A DNA stretch of 64,000 bases from Immersiella caudata (Eukaryota; Ascomycota; Sordariomycetes; Sordariales; Lasiosphaeriaceae), in NCBI GenBank assembly GCA_030512335.1, contig JAULSU010000004.1, forward strand, positions 5,456,001 through 5,520,000, given 5' to 3'. A program made the translations under genes and the position numbers. Below, piece by piece: positions 43,275-54,656 of this stretch; position 1 is the stretch's first letter; every line of letters begins with the position of its first letter. Below the pieces are notes generated by a model that was given only the letters and a program-made list of their open reading frames with translations, made no database searches and was not told where the DNA came from.

Positions 43275-44391
43275 ATGGCCGACTCAGTCCCCGAAAAGAT
43301 GCGCGGCTGGTATTGCTCCACCGCCGCCGGCGGTCTCGAAAAAAACCTCACCCTCCGCAGCGACCTCCCCGTCCCTGCCCTCCCGACAAGCCGCAACGCC
43401 GCCCATGTTCTCATCCAATCCCTCTCCGTCAGGTCCGTCCCTGCCCTCTGATCTCAAACGTTCTCATCAACTTCTAACACACCCCAGCCTCAACCCCGCA
43501 GACTACAAAGTCCCCGAAATCCCCGCCCCGATCCGCACCGCCCTCCTCCGCCTCCCCGCCACCCCCGGCATGGACTTCTGCGGCCGCATCGTCTCCCTCA
43601 CCCCCGCCGCCCAAGCCCCACCCCACTCCCTCTCCGTCGGCGACATCGTCTTCGGCCGTCTCGATCCCCAGCAGCACGGCACCCTCGCCGAATACTTCCC
43701 CGCGCCCGCAGTGAACTGCACAAAACTCCCCTCCGATCTCATCGGCAAACTAACACCCGACCAGCTAACCTGCCTTGGAGTAGCAGGTTTGACGTCCTAC
43801 CAGGCCATCGCACCGCACGTTGAAGCTGGAAAGGGCGAGAAAGTCTTCATCAACGGCGGCGCAGGCGGGTGCGGTACGATGGCGATTCAAATCGCCAAAG
43901 CACTAGGATGCCACGTCACGGTTTCTTGCTCACCGGCCAAGGAGGCACTCTGCAAACGACTAGGCGCAGACGAGGTGATTGATTACACGCAGGGAAAGCT
44001 CGTAGAGGAGTTGAAGAAGAAGGGAAAGGTGTTTTCGCTGGTGGTGGATAACGCGATGGTGCCGAAGGAGCTGTACAAGGCGGCGGATGAGTTTCTGATC
44101 CCGGGGAAGAGTTTTGTGCAGGTGGGAGGGACGTTTAGTCGGGAGGCGGTGGGGTTGACGATGGGGAGGTTGTTTTGGCCGAGGTTGTTGGGAGGGGGGA
44201 GGAATCCGTTTGAGATGTTTATGATTAGGAATGGGAGGGAGGATGCGGAGCAGCTGGCGAGGTGGGTGGTGGAGGGGAAGTTGGAGGTGGTGATTGAGGA
44301 AGTTTTTGAGTTTGAGAAGGTGAGGGAGGCGTTTGAGAAGTTGAAGAGTGGGAGGTGTTATGGGAAGTTGGTGGTGAGGGTTGGGAAGTGA
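43275..44391 (+). CDS. Zinc-less medium-chain dehydrogenase (quinone oxidoreductase-like)
   Basis: Two exons (43275..43432 and 43488..44391) with a 55-bp intron (gtccgt...ccccag) encode 353 aa. The junction restores IQSLSVSLNPADYKVPE, a conserved MDR block. The GroES-like half ends in GMDFCGRIVSL and VGDIVFGRLDPQQHGTLAEY. The Rossmann NADPH-binding motif is GGAGGCGTMAIQIAKALG (about 190-207), preceded by LGVAGLTSYQAI. The cysteines of zinc ADHs are absent, so this is a zinc-independent enoyl or quinone reductase type (RTN4IP1-like). The C-terminus GRCYGKLVVRVGK is typical. The substrate cannot be told from sequence. The frame is intact. Confidence 0.9.
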
Positions 44392-44415
44392 GGTTTAAGT
44401 TTGGAGTCGGGGGTT

Positions 44416-44420
<5 letters not shown>

Positions 44421-44513
<93 letters not shown>
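44421..44513. repeat. (GT)46 dinucleotide microsatellite
   Basis: An uninterrupted GT run in the intergenic space between the oxidoreductase and the HET gene. It generates artificial poly Cys-Val ORFs. Confidence 0.97.
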
Positions 44514-44514
<1 letters not shown>

Positions 44515-44545
44515 ATATTGGACACTCGCATTGGTAATTATCTAT

Positions 44546-46849
44546 CTACCCTAGTAAGATCTCAACCTCGTCTTTTTTCATGCCATCCCACGCCTTCCTC
44601 GATACCCTCCCCAGGCCCTCTCGATATGCAACCTTCTTCCCATCCTCCTCCTCTCGCCAGCCCACCCACATGACATTACAAAACTCATACGGTACACAGT
44701 GCTCCTTGACCTTATCCCCGCAAGAAAACCATGACATGGCGCACAATTTTCGCTGCGGACACTCTGCATGAAACAGATCCAGCTCTGGCATCTCCCACCC
44801 AATGGGCGGCGACGAAGCAATCCCCATGGAGAGGAGAATGACGGGGATTTTTGTGCCTGGTGACAGCACATACCCACCGGGTCTGATGGCGCCAATAACC
44901 TCTCCACTGCCAGAAAGCAGGGCGATATCCTTGCACCCATCATCATCCGACCTGCCAACTGGAGTTGCATCGGACGAGGCACTCTCCATGTTGAAACCAC
45001 CCCCCACCCTCACCTCAGCAATCCAAGTCTCAACCACCAATTCCTTAGCCCACCTCACCAAGCCCTCATCCCCCGTCCTCGGCGCCTTCAAAATCGGCAC
45101 CCAACACTCATACCCCCCATAATCCTTCCTACGCTGCCTCGCCGCCTCCTCCCCATCATACCCGCTCGCCACCCTCTCTCTCTGTCCTGTGCCCCTATCA
45201 ACCTTCCAAAACTGAACACACTTAATAATCTGCACCCGCGAAGGAAAAGACACATGCTTAGCCTCGCTATGCGGTCTCGACCGTGCGGTACTTCCATACA
45301 AGAGGTGCCACGCGCCCATATCCAACCCCTCGCCTTGCCAGCCCAAAAATGACCACGACGGCGCCGCGACGCCCTGCCGCCTTTTCAAGCCGGTCGAGGA
45401 GGAATCCCAAAGCAGCGCGCCCTCGAATAAAATCTCGGACAGACCGTGGAGGATCCCGCCTTCGATGGCGCGGCTGTACGCAGCGACGATGGCGGAAAAG
45501 GCGTGGGACGCGTCGGAGTCGTAGCTGAGGAAGCGGCGGGTGTACTCTGTTGCGAGGTGAGCGTAGGTGCGGATGTCGGGGATGTTTTTAAAGGGTTGGA
45601 TTTCGATGCCGGTGGCGGTGCGGTTGGGGTGGAGTTGCAGCGAGTCGTGGAGGAAGTGGCGCAGGCGGGTTTGGCGGCAGAGGAATTTGACTTCGGTGGG
45701 GGTGATTTTGAGGGTGCGGGGGGAGAGGAGCTCTTCTTGGAGGGTCCAGCCGCGGCGGTGGTAGGAGTTTGGGGTCGGTTTGGGGGGGAGGGTGAGGAGA
45801 GGGGTGGGGCTGTCGTGGAGGAGGGAGAGGTTGGAGGGGAGGGTGACGATGCTCACGGTGGGCGGGGAGAGACGCAGCCCGCATGTGTCGTCGCCGTTGG
45901 CCGCGATGAGGGTGATGGATGCGTTGCGGTAAACGGCTGCCATGGCTGCCAGCTGGCTCGGCTTGTGCACTGCGTCGTCCTGCACAATGCACAGACGATC
46001 CACCCAGAGGTAGCGCGTGCCGAGCTGGCGCGTGACCGTCATGGCATCCCGGAGTGTTCTCGGTAGGCGCTTTCCCAGCGCGGAAGATATCTGCAACGAC
46101 GCCGGTCGGCATAGCAGCTCGATGTTCGCCATGGTCAACACCAACGGCTCCACATCGCTACCCCACACGTAGCTCAGCGCCACGTATTTGGTGTCTCCCG
46201 GCTGCCACGAGATGCACTCCTCTTCCACATCAATAAAATATAAGCCACTCGGCGGATCCACCCTTTTCCACACATCTTCAATCGCAAAACACGTTCCCCC
46301 GTGGTGCTCATCGCAATACCCCACCCACTTTCGAATCCTCGAAAAGTCCGCTCCTGGCCCAAATCCCAACTCTACATCAACGTCGTCTCCCACCGGCGAA
46401 GGGACAAAGGCCACAACCTCCCTCTCACACGCCGACGGCTCAGGGATATCAGCATGGCGAATAAAGCGCATGTTGGCCAAATCCCCCCTGGTCGAAAACG
46501 GTGTTTTTGTCTTGTCCGGGACGACAACAAGTTCCCAGAGACCCATGAATAGAATGTATTGCAGCTCCACAAAGTGGTCGTCGGCGAAAGGGTCTTGTTG
46601 ATTTGGGGTTTCGTCACGGGCTAAGAGCTGGAGGTGTGCGAGCAGGGTGCGGCAGAGGGGACATGTCGAGGCGCTTTCGGTGAATTCCTGGACGGTTCCT
46701 AGCTGCACAGAGTAGCGGGCCATGCTCTGGGGGAATCGGGACGGCCATGGGTTTATGCTGGTTCGGATGAGCGCTGATGCTGCCGTGCAGATGTCGCAGG
46801 TTGGGGATGCGGTTAGGTGGGGTTGGTTGGTGTTGACTGCATGTGCCAT
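44546..46849 (-). CDS. HET-domain protein, intact
   Basis: A single exon of 767 aa. The N-terminus has two CxxC pairs (TCDICTAA at about 18-21 and TCPLCRTLL at about 63-66), which may bind metal. The HET domain runs from about 221 (KYVALSYVWGSDVEPLVLT) through LPRTLRDAMTVTRQLGTRYL and WVDRLCIVQDDAVHKPSQLA, then VYRNASITLIAANGDDTCGL, to RRGWTLQEELLSPRTLKI at about 365-382. The region after it (SFLGWQGEGLDMGAWHLLYG) is typical of HET proteins with long variable C-termini. Such proteins act in heterokaryon incompatibility; the partner is unknown. Neighbours include a NACHT receptor at 48-51 kb, another allorecognition-type gene. It appears functional. Confidence 0.92.
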   Translation of the reverse strand: MAHAVNTNQPHLTASPTCDICTAASALIRTSINPWPSRFPQSMARYSVQLGTVQEFTESASTCPLCRTLLAHLQLLARDETPNQQDPFADDHFVELQYILFMGLWELVVVPDKTKTPFSTRGDLANMRFIRHADIPEPSACEREVVAFVPSPVGDDVDVELGFGPGADFSRIRKWVGYCDEHHGGTCFAIEDVWKRVDPPSGLYFIDVEEECISWQPGDTKYVALSYVWGSDVEPLVLTMANIELLCRPASLQISSALGKRLPRTLRDAMTVTRQLGTRYLWVDRLCIVQDDAVHKPSQLAAMAAVYRNASITLIAANGDDTCGLRLSPPTVSIVTLPSNLSLLHDSPTPLLTLPPKPTPNSYHRRGWTLQEELLSPRTLKITPTEVKFLCRQTRLRHFLHDSLQLHPNRTATGIEIQPFKNIPDIRTYAHLATEYTRRFLSYDSDASHAFSAIVAAYSRAIEGGILHGLSEILFEGALLWDSSSTGLKRRQGVAAPSWSFLGWQGEGLDMGAWHLLYGSTARSRPHSEAKHVSFPSRVQIIKCVQFWKVDRGTGQRERVASGYDGEEAARQRRKDYGGYECWVPILKAPRTGDEGLVRWAKELVVETWIAEVRVGGGFNMESASSDATPVGRSDDDGCKDIALLSGSGEVIGAIRPGGYVLSPGTKIPVILLSMGIASSPPIGWEMPELDLFHAECPQRKLCAMSWFSCGDKVKEHCVPYEFCNVMWVGWREEEDGKKVAYREGLGRVSRKAWDGMKKDEVEILLG

Positions 46850-47953
46850 GGTGTGATGACTGAGGTGTCTTTGGGCTCGTTCAGGATCTGTGTAGTGGGG
46901 TTAAGTTGTTGTTGTTGAAGAATGCGGGGTTTAGCTAAAAATCATCAACCCCCGTGTTTCACAGTCCTATTTAAAAATTGCCTGTTCTAGGTCATGTGAT
47001 CCCTCATCACTCTGGGTCGCCAGGTCAGCCTCATGTAGGTACATTTTTGGCTAATATCTGGTTCCCAAATCACAGGTTCACGTTTGCCGTCAAGTTTCGG
47101 AACCTGTGCCCAGATTCGTCTGGGATAGTCAGGCTGGTTGAATGCCCGTGGACATAATGACACGGACGAAATGGTAGCATCTGCACGAGAAGATGACTGG
47201 TTCTTCAACTTCCCATCCACGTCGTCCAACTTCACTCTCGCCGCATTGAGTTTCAATCGACGGTACCGACATTCTTTAACGGCAATTGGCGTACTGCCTC
47301 TCTGCACCGTTGTCAGCTCACACCGAGAAGGATTTGGCCGGATCATTTGCGAGGACTCACCACAGGCCGCCTTGCAAGGATTCAAGGGTCATTCATCCCA
47401 CTCCATTGACCAGTAGCGAGACAGCGTCCAATACACTGGTTGAAGGCGCAGAACCCTCCGGGCTGCCAAATCGGCGCAACAGCCGCCGAGGCCAACGGCG
47501 CCGCGAAGGAAAGAGAAGAGAGGAGCTTCATTGCTTCAAGGCTTGTTGGTTGGCAATTGATTTTGTTGATTGCTCAAAACTTTTCTTGACAGTGGAAACT
47601 TCCCAACTCAGCAGTGGAAGTTGGCCAAACTTTGTAGACTCTGATTCATGCCCCGATTGGGACTCTGCCAAGGTTTGAGGATCGACAGCCCTTGTTGCCA
47701 TCTCTATTCAATCCCAAAAGGGGAGACTCCTGGATTCCCAGCTGGCGAACAGGGGGACGGCTGGAATTGAGAGACGGATTGGTTCTTCGGGAAGGACAGT
47801 ACCGATCGGTTTGCCGATAACTAGCATGAAGGGAATGTCACGGGGGTACATGCTGAATCAGATTGTTCCTGGCCTGGAATGAGATTCCCGCATTCCATTG
47901 ACGCCACGTGCTTGACAAAGCAGCCACGCTGCCAAAGAGATTCCAGCTCAACA
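46850..47953. other. Intergenic, no supported gene
   Basis: About 1.1 kb with overlapping ORFs of 90-130 codons on both strands but no motif or intron support. Contains the HET promoter. Confidence 0.4.
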
Positions 47954-50900
47954 TCAAATTGAGTCAATGAGAGACAGCGCCTCCTTCACTCCGGAACCGA
48001 ACTCCCGGAAGCCGTGCCAGATCAGCTCTGTGCCATCCAAGAGTGTTCTCCTGATGTTGTCGTCCTTGCATTTCGAAAGCCAGTACTCAAAGTTGCGTCG
48101 CTTGCCCCTATCCTGAAACCCAACGGTACCCCAGCGCTCCCTACCGTAGCCCCCGTAGCTAGACGCAAGAGAGTGACCTTGAGGGGAAATGCCTCCCTCA
48201 GTTCCTTCATAGAGGTCCATAGCTATCAGTCCCGCCTCCCGCATGCGCCAGTCGGCCTCCCCCAGAGCGATAAGGCTGTGGGCGGCGAGCCACGCGGCGC
48301 CATCGAACTTGGAGCCCCGCAGACGTTCATCGATGATCTCTTGCATCCCCTGCTTCTCCAGAAAGTCACGCGTCGTTCGGTGCAGGTAGTGCACAGTCGA
48401 GTGCAAATAGTCCTGCTGCATGGAAAAATCCCACTTGTCATTGGGGCGCATCAGGTCCGGCTCGTCGTCCCCCGGTGTGGGACCCGTCATGGGACCCGTC
48501 ATGGTGTCCGTGAAGGACTGCATCTGCGTCGCCACGCGCACCTCGAGTAGGCCGGCGCACTGGCTCATCAGCCGTAGGTGCACCTGGTAACACCGGGCCA
48601 TCTTGGCAGCGTCGCCCAGGGGTGGCTGCCGCCACAGCTCGGTTGGGTCGTACTCACGTTCCCCAACGTACCACAGCAGAATTCACTCAGGGGTAGATCC
48701 AGCCTCGGTCATGAGCCGGACAACGGTGAAGAGGCGCGACGAAGTGCTCCAATAACGCTGCGGGATGCGCTCCATCATGTGCTTGTACAGTCGCTCCAGG
48801 TCCGCCGGGAGCTCGTCGACGCGCTGCTGCAGCACTGAGAGCTCGTCGCCATTGCGCAGTCCCGCCAAGAGCGACCTCACGACCAGCCGCACCCATAAAA
48901 ACACCCCCTCGGCTTTGGTGACAATGCTCTGATGCAGATCCGGGACGCGACGCGGGTTCGCCGCCTGCAGCACCCGCACGAGCGGCGACTCTCCGAAGGA
49001 GTCGGACACATACATAGCAACATCGCCTGAGGTGAGGTCTTGCAGCCGGAACGACTGCGCTCCGCCGAAGGTTGTCTCGAAGATGGTCCACGGCCTGCTC
49101 GTGACGCAGATCTTGACGCCGGGCAAGCGGGACCACGCCATGATCTGCGCAGAGAGCTCTTCGAAATCCTCCTCGGAGCCGACCAGCTCGTCAAGGCCGT
49201 CGATCAGCACAAACATGCACGGGCCGCCTTTGTCGTCGGATGCGGCTGCTGAAAAGAGTTTTGAGGTGCGGTTGAGGAGGTCAGAGCTCGGCCAACGGAG
49301 GCCCGCAAGGGCCACCAACTTGTCTATGCACAACGCTGTCCGGCGCCGAGCGTGCTGAGTGAGCTTGTAATCCTCTCGTTTCGTCAGCTTCCGGTCAGCA
49401 ACCGTCTCTGCTTGGTACATTTCCAGCGCTGCCTCTAAGAGTAGATCCCATGTCTCCGGAAACACGGTGCGGATCAGGTCGGGGCACTTGCTTAGAATCT
49501 GGAAGAGGATGGTACGATAGAGCCCCTCCTGGGTTCGCTGCGTTGCGGTCCCGGCGGCCCAAAAGAAGAATTTGGCATGCAGGAAAGGGCGCACCCGGCC
49601 TTCATCACCCCTATTCAAGAATCTGTGCAGGCGCGGATCGTTTGCGATAAACTTGGCGAGTGTCGACTTACCCGAACCGGCTTTGCCACTGATCCAGAAC
49701 AGCCCACCGCCGCTTTCGCACTCGAGCCAGTCTCTAAAGCTGGGACCGGGCTTGGCAAATATCCAGTCAAAGGTGCTCTTGTGAGAATTGACAACGCTCC
49801 GATGTGCCGGGGTGATGGTGGCATGGCGTTGGTCGATGTCGGGGGAAAATAGAGAGAGTAGAATGCCTGCGCAAGGTTCAGCCATCTCAATTCCGGCATG
49901 CATACCAATCTAGGTAGGTTGGGGGCGCTACAGACATTGGTTGGTGATATTCATGACAGCCAGGTTGGTTTCGAGGATTAGTTTCTCCTTTTCGCCTGCC
50001 GACTCATCCGCACCACGGCCGAGCCCCTCTGTGTGTTGACCGGGACGTCAGAACATATGAGGAGCGGCGACACGATGATATGATGCGAAACACATGTAAA
50101 CCCCGAGAAAGGCAAGTACTGACCTAATACACCAGCCGAGTTGTTCATCCCAAGACAGCTCCGGATGTAGTCAACGACGATGGTGTATCCCTTCTCCGAT
50201 CGGGCTGCGAACTTTGCCATAGTCCTGTGATCACTACCAGGGATAGCCTCCTTGAGTACGTCCGATCCATCGATGAACACAGAAATCTCGGGCACGATCT
50301 GCTTCCGAAATCAGCTGGTCCGCGCTCTTTCAGCACTGCGCAGTGATGTTACGCACCATGCCCAGTCCCGTCATAGGGAGATCCTCTCGCAAACACACAA
50401 TGTATAGCGAACGTCTGATCAGGTCGAAGGATTGCCGTTGTTGTTCGAGGAGGTCTGAGTCACACTCCAAGGCTCTGAGTAGCTTATCCGAAGCGCCCAG
50501 GACCTTTCCAGCGTTTGCGGTAAGGCGGCCGATGCTGGCTTTGATGCTGCCACGGTGGGGAGTGCCCAAGAAGATGACACCAAGGGTCTCCTTGAGGATT
50601 GATCCGAGCATTGCGTGATGCGGTTCCTTGTTGTGATAGTACTCTGAAGATCGTATCAAGGCCTGCGGCCGCGGGTCAGTGTCACCCCCATCCCTTGACC
50701 GCTACACTTACTTGCTTGACCACCAAAGCCGCCAAGGCTATGACAAACGAAGATAATAGGCCGGTGTTTCTAGGGCGGTTCTATCAGTCGTGCTTCAGCC
50801 TGGCACCCAGCCTTCACCTACAGCGGCATCCCGCCTTGCCCGGGCAATTTCGTTGAGGAGACTCTGAGCGTGGCCGCCAAGACTGGTACGGCTTGTGGAC

Positions 50901-51248
50901 TCAGCGAGCTTGATGATCTTGGAATCGTATTCGTACTACCAAGCGCGAGTGAGGAACGGCAGGGACAAAATCGAGCAACATCAGCAGGGACGTACAGAAT
51001 AGATGGTGGCCAACGGTATATCATCCTTGAGCAAATCTCGCGGCCAGCAGGTGTCGCCCTTGCTCCATGTTGAGAGGTGGCCACCGCCAAGTCCATGCAC
51101 GAAGACCAAACTGCCCACCCCCGATAATTAGTCTGCGCACCGATCCTGTCTCGAATTAAATGGCAGATATGAGATGGAGGACGCACTCTACCACGGCATC
51201 CTCCTTTTCGGGCCGGAAGAATAGCTGAAGCCCCGGCTCGGGTGACAT
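47954..51248 (-). pseudogene. SesB-type esterase / NACHT NOD-like receptor, interrupted
   Basis: Exons read minus-strand from MSPEPGLQLFFRPEKEDAVV (51248). The hydrolase domain (LVFVHGLGGGHLSTWSKGD, YEYDSKIIKLAEST, RPIIFVCHSLGG, LKETLGVIFLGTPHRGSIKA) is the DUF676/SesB esterase used as an N-terminal effector in fungal NLRs; HSLGG contains the nucleophile Ser. An exon EKEKLILETNLAVMNITNQC leads to the NACHT ORF (49903..48683) with Walker A GKAGSGKST and Walker B MFVLIDGLDEL. Lesions: an extra T right after HSLGG (about 50728) shifts frame, and TGA at 48685..48683 stops the NACHT ORF although the same frame continues ILLWYVGEREYDPTELWRQP to 47954. The first splice also fits one base out of frame. 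No C-terminal WD40, TPR or ankyrin repeats are visible. NLRs of this type mediate incompatibility and cell death. Confidence 0.75.
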
Positions 51249-51580
51249 TGTGCCGCTGGCTTCACGTGAAATGACTGCGTCCGAAGAAAAGAGGGGCAGC
51301 TTCCTGACGTGCGCGTCAAGCTGAAGCTCTTGACTTTCCTGCGGACGTTGGGGCCTCAGGCAGGAATGTCTAGCGTGGAGGGTGGGGGCGGACCGAGCCA
51401 ATTGGCTTCATCAATTCACCATCCACCAAGAAGGTAGCCTGCCTGGGAAGGAACGGGACGGAGTGAGGAGCAACCTAAACCTAGAAAATGTCATCCTTGA
51501 CTTGAACACACAGAACGCACGTCTCCGTGGCCTCCGCAGGGCGCCATCGTACGAACTCTGCCTGAGGTAACTCCAGTTCA
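51249..51580. other. Intergenic, NLR promoter side
   Basis: Nothing coding was recognised with confidence. Confidence 0.3.
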
Positions 51581-51925
51581 ATGGCCACCTTGTTCCGACA
51601 GCGTCAAGCCTTCATCAACTCACAGTGTGTCCCCAGTGGTGGTGGCGTAACCCACCACCCTGTGCACAAAGTCATCTCAGGACTTTGTATTGGAAGGAAA
51701 TATGGCTGCGACGGGGAGTTCTTGAATCGCCAGACGATCATAGCCCGGCTGGCCAGAGGATCGTTACGTCGTGGAAAGGCTTTCTATTGCTGGGAGCTCT
51801 ACACAAGGGGCGAGGAGGTGATTTGGCTGCGTGCCTGCTTGGATGACTTTGTCAGTTCCCACCTCGATTTATCTCTAGAGGGCATATCTCTCTTTGATCA
51901 CTTGAATTTTTCAACTTGGGCTTGA
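51581..51925 (+). CDS. Small ORF with THHPV...EFL motif, copy 1
   Basis: A 114-aa ORF with GGGVTHHPVHKVISGLCIGR and KYGCDGEFLNRQTIIARLAR. The same region recurs about 570 bp downstream in copy 2 with roughly 60% identity over 45 residues. Conservation of the reading frame between the copies argues that the frame was under selection. No signal peptide and no known family. It could be an exon of a larger gene. Confidence 0.4.
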   Translation: MATLFRQRQAFINSQCVPSGGGVTHHPVHKVISGLCIGRKYGCDGEFLNRQTIIARLARGSLRRGKAFYCWELYTRGEEVIWLRACLDDFVSSHLDLSLEGISLFDHLNFSTWA

Positions 51926-52141
51926 CTTGTTGATGTAGAAATGAGGTGCCCCACCACTATCGCTTGTAATTGAATTTAGACCCACGCCGATGCACAACTA
52001 TCTTTAAGTTGTCATCCGAAGTTGGACCGCCGAGCAGGGGGTGTAGTCCAGAATATTTCAGCGCTCACCTTGAAGAAAGGCAGGTCCCTGAAAATTTCTT
52101 CCTTCAAGCACCTGGGAACTCGAACAACGTCGAGAACTTGA

Positions 52142-52498
52142 CGGCAACGGACGCTTCATTTCATTGAATATCGGCCCTTGTCGGAGCGTGAGCGCTGGCG
52201 GTGGAGACAAACGCAGGGTGGAATCACACACCACCCTGTAGAAAAAGTCATAACTAGCTTGCGAATTGGTACCCGATATGGATGCAGAGGGGAATTCCTA
52301 GACGAGAGAACCATAATCACAAGGCTGGCTCGAGCAGAAACTGGCAGAGCAACTGACTTTAAAACGCGTCTCCGATATGCCCAAAAGACCCTACTGGAGA
52401 AGAGGCACGTCGGCGTCATTGTCTACAAAGACCAGACCGCCCTGATTTCACCAACCATTACGCGCCGATCCTCACACCACAACGCATATAAGCCGTGA
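52142..52498 (+). pseudogene. Small ORF with THHPV...EFL motif, copy 2, no ATG
   Basis: An open frame from a TGA at 52139 to TGA at 52498, reading RQRTLHFIEYRPLSERERW, then GGITHHPVEKVITSLRIG and TRYGCRGEFLDERTIITRLA. It aligns with copy 1 including the preceding RQR. No in-frame ATG precedes the conserved block, so it is either an internal exon or a decayed duplicate. Confidence 0.35.
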
Positions 52499-52842
52499 GG
52501 AAGGATGCACAGACTGTCGACGCTCACTGGTTGTACGGTATCTCGGTAATGCGCTCTGTGGCCGTCCTGAATGTCCTTCTTCCGACAGCTCAAGCAGAAC
52601 GGCGGACTTGCAAGACAGCTCAGGCTATTGCCCGAACTACATCTCAGCCAGGGTGTCAAAGGAGCAATGCGCTGAGGGTCACCACTGTATTTGCCCCAGG
52701 CGCCCACACAGCTAAAAAAGTTCGAGCTTGGTCAACTGACCAGAGACAACATAAACGCCGCATCTATGGTTACAAAACCGTGCTGGCAGGCATATCTCTG
52801 CTCAATTTGTCAAGCCTTCAATCAGAGAAATTATTGGGCCTA

Positions 52843-52887
52843 ACGTGCGTTATAAGCGAGCGGCGCATATAAGCGAGCGGCGCACTT
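52843..52887 (+). repeat. Left terminal inverted repeat of the Fot1-like element
   Basis: 45 bp, an exact inverse match to 54657..54701. Inside it a 17-bp unit (tataagcgagcggcgca) is repeated twice in tandem, possibly a double transposase binding site. Confidence 0.95.
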
Positions 52888-52940
52888 TTCAACGCGACGC
52901 GTTACCCCTGATTATTTACCACATTCCACCACCAAAAACC

Positions 52941-54612
52941 ATGGCAAGCGATTTAAACGAAGCGAGGCTTCTTTTAGCCATCCAAGCTATTCAGAAGAAT
53001 CCAAAGCTTAGTCAGCGAAAGGCAGCTGAGGCATATGATGTCCCAGAAACAACACTCCGGCAACGGCTTCACGGTAGACCTACACGACGCGATATTTCAG
53101 CCAACTCACGCAAGCTTACGGATTTAAAAGAAAGTACGATTTTTCAGTACATAATCAAGCTATCTACACGCGTATTCCACCCTCGGCTTCGTTACGTGGA
53201 AGATATGGCTAACCGACTGTTACGCAAACACGACACGCCCCCTGTCGGTAAGCTCTGGGCTTACAACTTCGTCAAACACCAGCCAAAGCTCCAGACGCGT
53301 TTTACACGTAAATACGACTACTAAAGGGCTAAATACGAAGATCCAAAGGTTATTAGCAAGTGGTTTGCCCTCGTGCATAATATAAAGGCTAAATACGGCA
53401 TCCTTAAAGATGTGTATAATTTCGACGAGACTGGCTTTATAATGGGTATTATCACGCCCACTATAGTAGTTACTACCTCAGATGGCCGTGGTAGGGTTAA
53501 ACAAGCCCAGCCTGGTAATTAAGAGTGGGCTACGGTTATCTAAGGGGTGAATTCTCAGGGCTGGGCTATCCCACCATTTATCATCTTGGCTGCGCAATAC
53601 CATCTTGCCAATTGGTATTAAGAATGTAACCTTCCGGCCACCTGGCGTATTGTAATAACCGATAATAGCTGGATTACAAATGAGAAAGGCATGGATTAGA
53701 TTTAGCATTTCGATTTACACACATTAGCTCGTATAAAGGGTAAATATCGGCTTCTGATCCTTAACGGCCACGAGAGCCACCACTCCGAAGAATTTGAGGC
53801 TTATTACCAGGTATATAACATTATTACACTTTATATACCTCCGCATGCCTTACACCTACTTTAGCCTTTAGATATTAGTTATTTTAGGCCGCTAAAGAAG
53901 GCGTACGGCCATTAGATTAAGCAGTTAATACGGATAAAGTATCACTCACATCAGCAAGCTAGAATTTCTCTGTTTGTTTAAAGAAGCGTTTTTTACTTTA
54001 ATTACGGAAAAGAATATCCAGGGGGGCTTTACCGGAGCTGGCCTTGTACCGTATAACCCAGACAGAGTAATATCAAAGCTAGATATACGTATTCGAACCC
54101 TAACACCCCTAACTTTAGGCTAAGCCACACCACTACCTTAGACCTCCTAAACGCCACATAACCCCCGAGAGGCTACCTTACAGTTAGCATTTATTAAAAA
54201 TCGAATTTCGAACTATTAGGGCAGCTCTCTAACCTTTATACTAATAGCTGTAGATCGATTAGCCAAAGGTATAATAGCTGTGATACACGAGGTGGCTCTT
54301 CTCCGTACAGAGGTCTCCGCACTACAAAAGGCCAATGAGGGGCTTAGTAAGCGACGGAGGGCTAAAAAAACACGTGTACGGCTTAGAGGGTCACTTACTG
54401 TACAAGAGGCACAGGATTTACTGGATCAAAAGGCTGTAGGCGAGCAGTTAGCTCAGGAAACACGCCAAAGTGGTAGTAGTACAGGGGGGTCTCGTACGAA
54501 GATTCGGTGTTGTGGCGTGTGCGGTAAGCCTGGCCATAATGCGCGCACCTGCAAGGAGGCTGCAGAATCGTCTGATTCATCCATTTCTAATTCAGTTATT
54601 GTTATTTCCTAG
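52941..54612 (+). pseudogene. Fot1/pogo-like transposase, degenerate
   Basis: The start MASDLNEARLLLAIQAIQKN is followed by a psq-type helix-turn-helix (LSQRKAAEAYDVPETTLRQR). The first 129 codons are open to TAA after RKYDY. The DDE region continues in frame with several stops: NFDETGFIMGI holds the first Asp. The second acidic site reads LLILNGHESHHS, where relatives have LDGH, so Asp became Asn. IPPHALHLL, TAG, PLDISYF holds the third block. The C-terminal ORF (54280..54612) has a basic segment and a zinc knuckle, CCGVCGKPGHNARTC. AT-rich decay and stops of the CAA-to-TAA and CAG-to-TAG kind fit RIP. It is not expected to be active by itself. Confidence 0.88.
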
Positions 54613-54656
54613 TGTTGTGGTGGAATAATTGTAGATACTTGCTATGAGGTTGGGGG

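Noticed and set aside
44355..44673. ORFs with long Cys-Val runs
   Set aside because: Artefact of the (GT)46 microsatellite.
48640..48690. Intron to bypass the TGA in the NACHT gene
   Set aside because: The only nearby GT-AG pair (about 49 bp) does not keep the reading frame; the unspliced frame matches on both sides of the stop.
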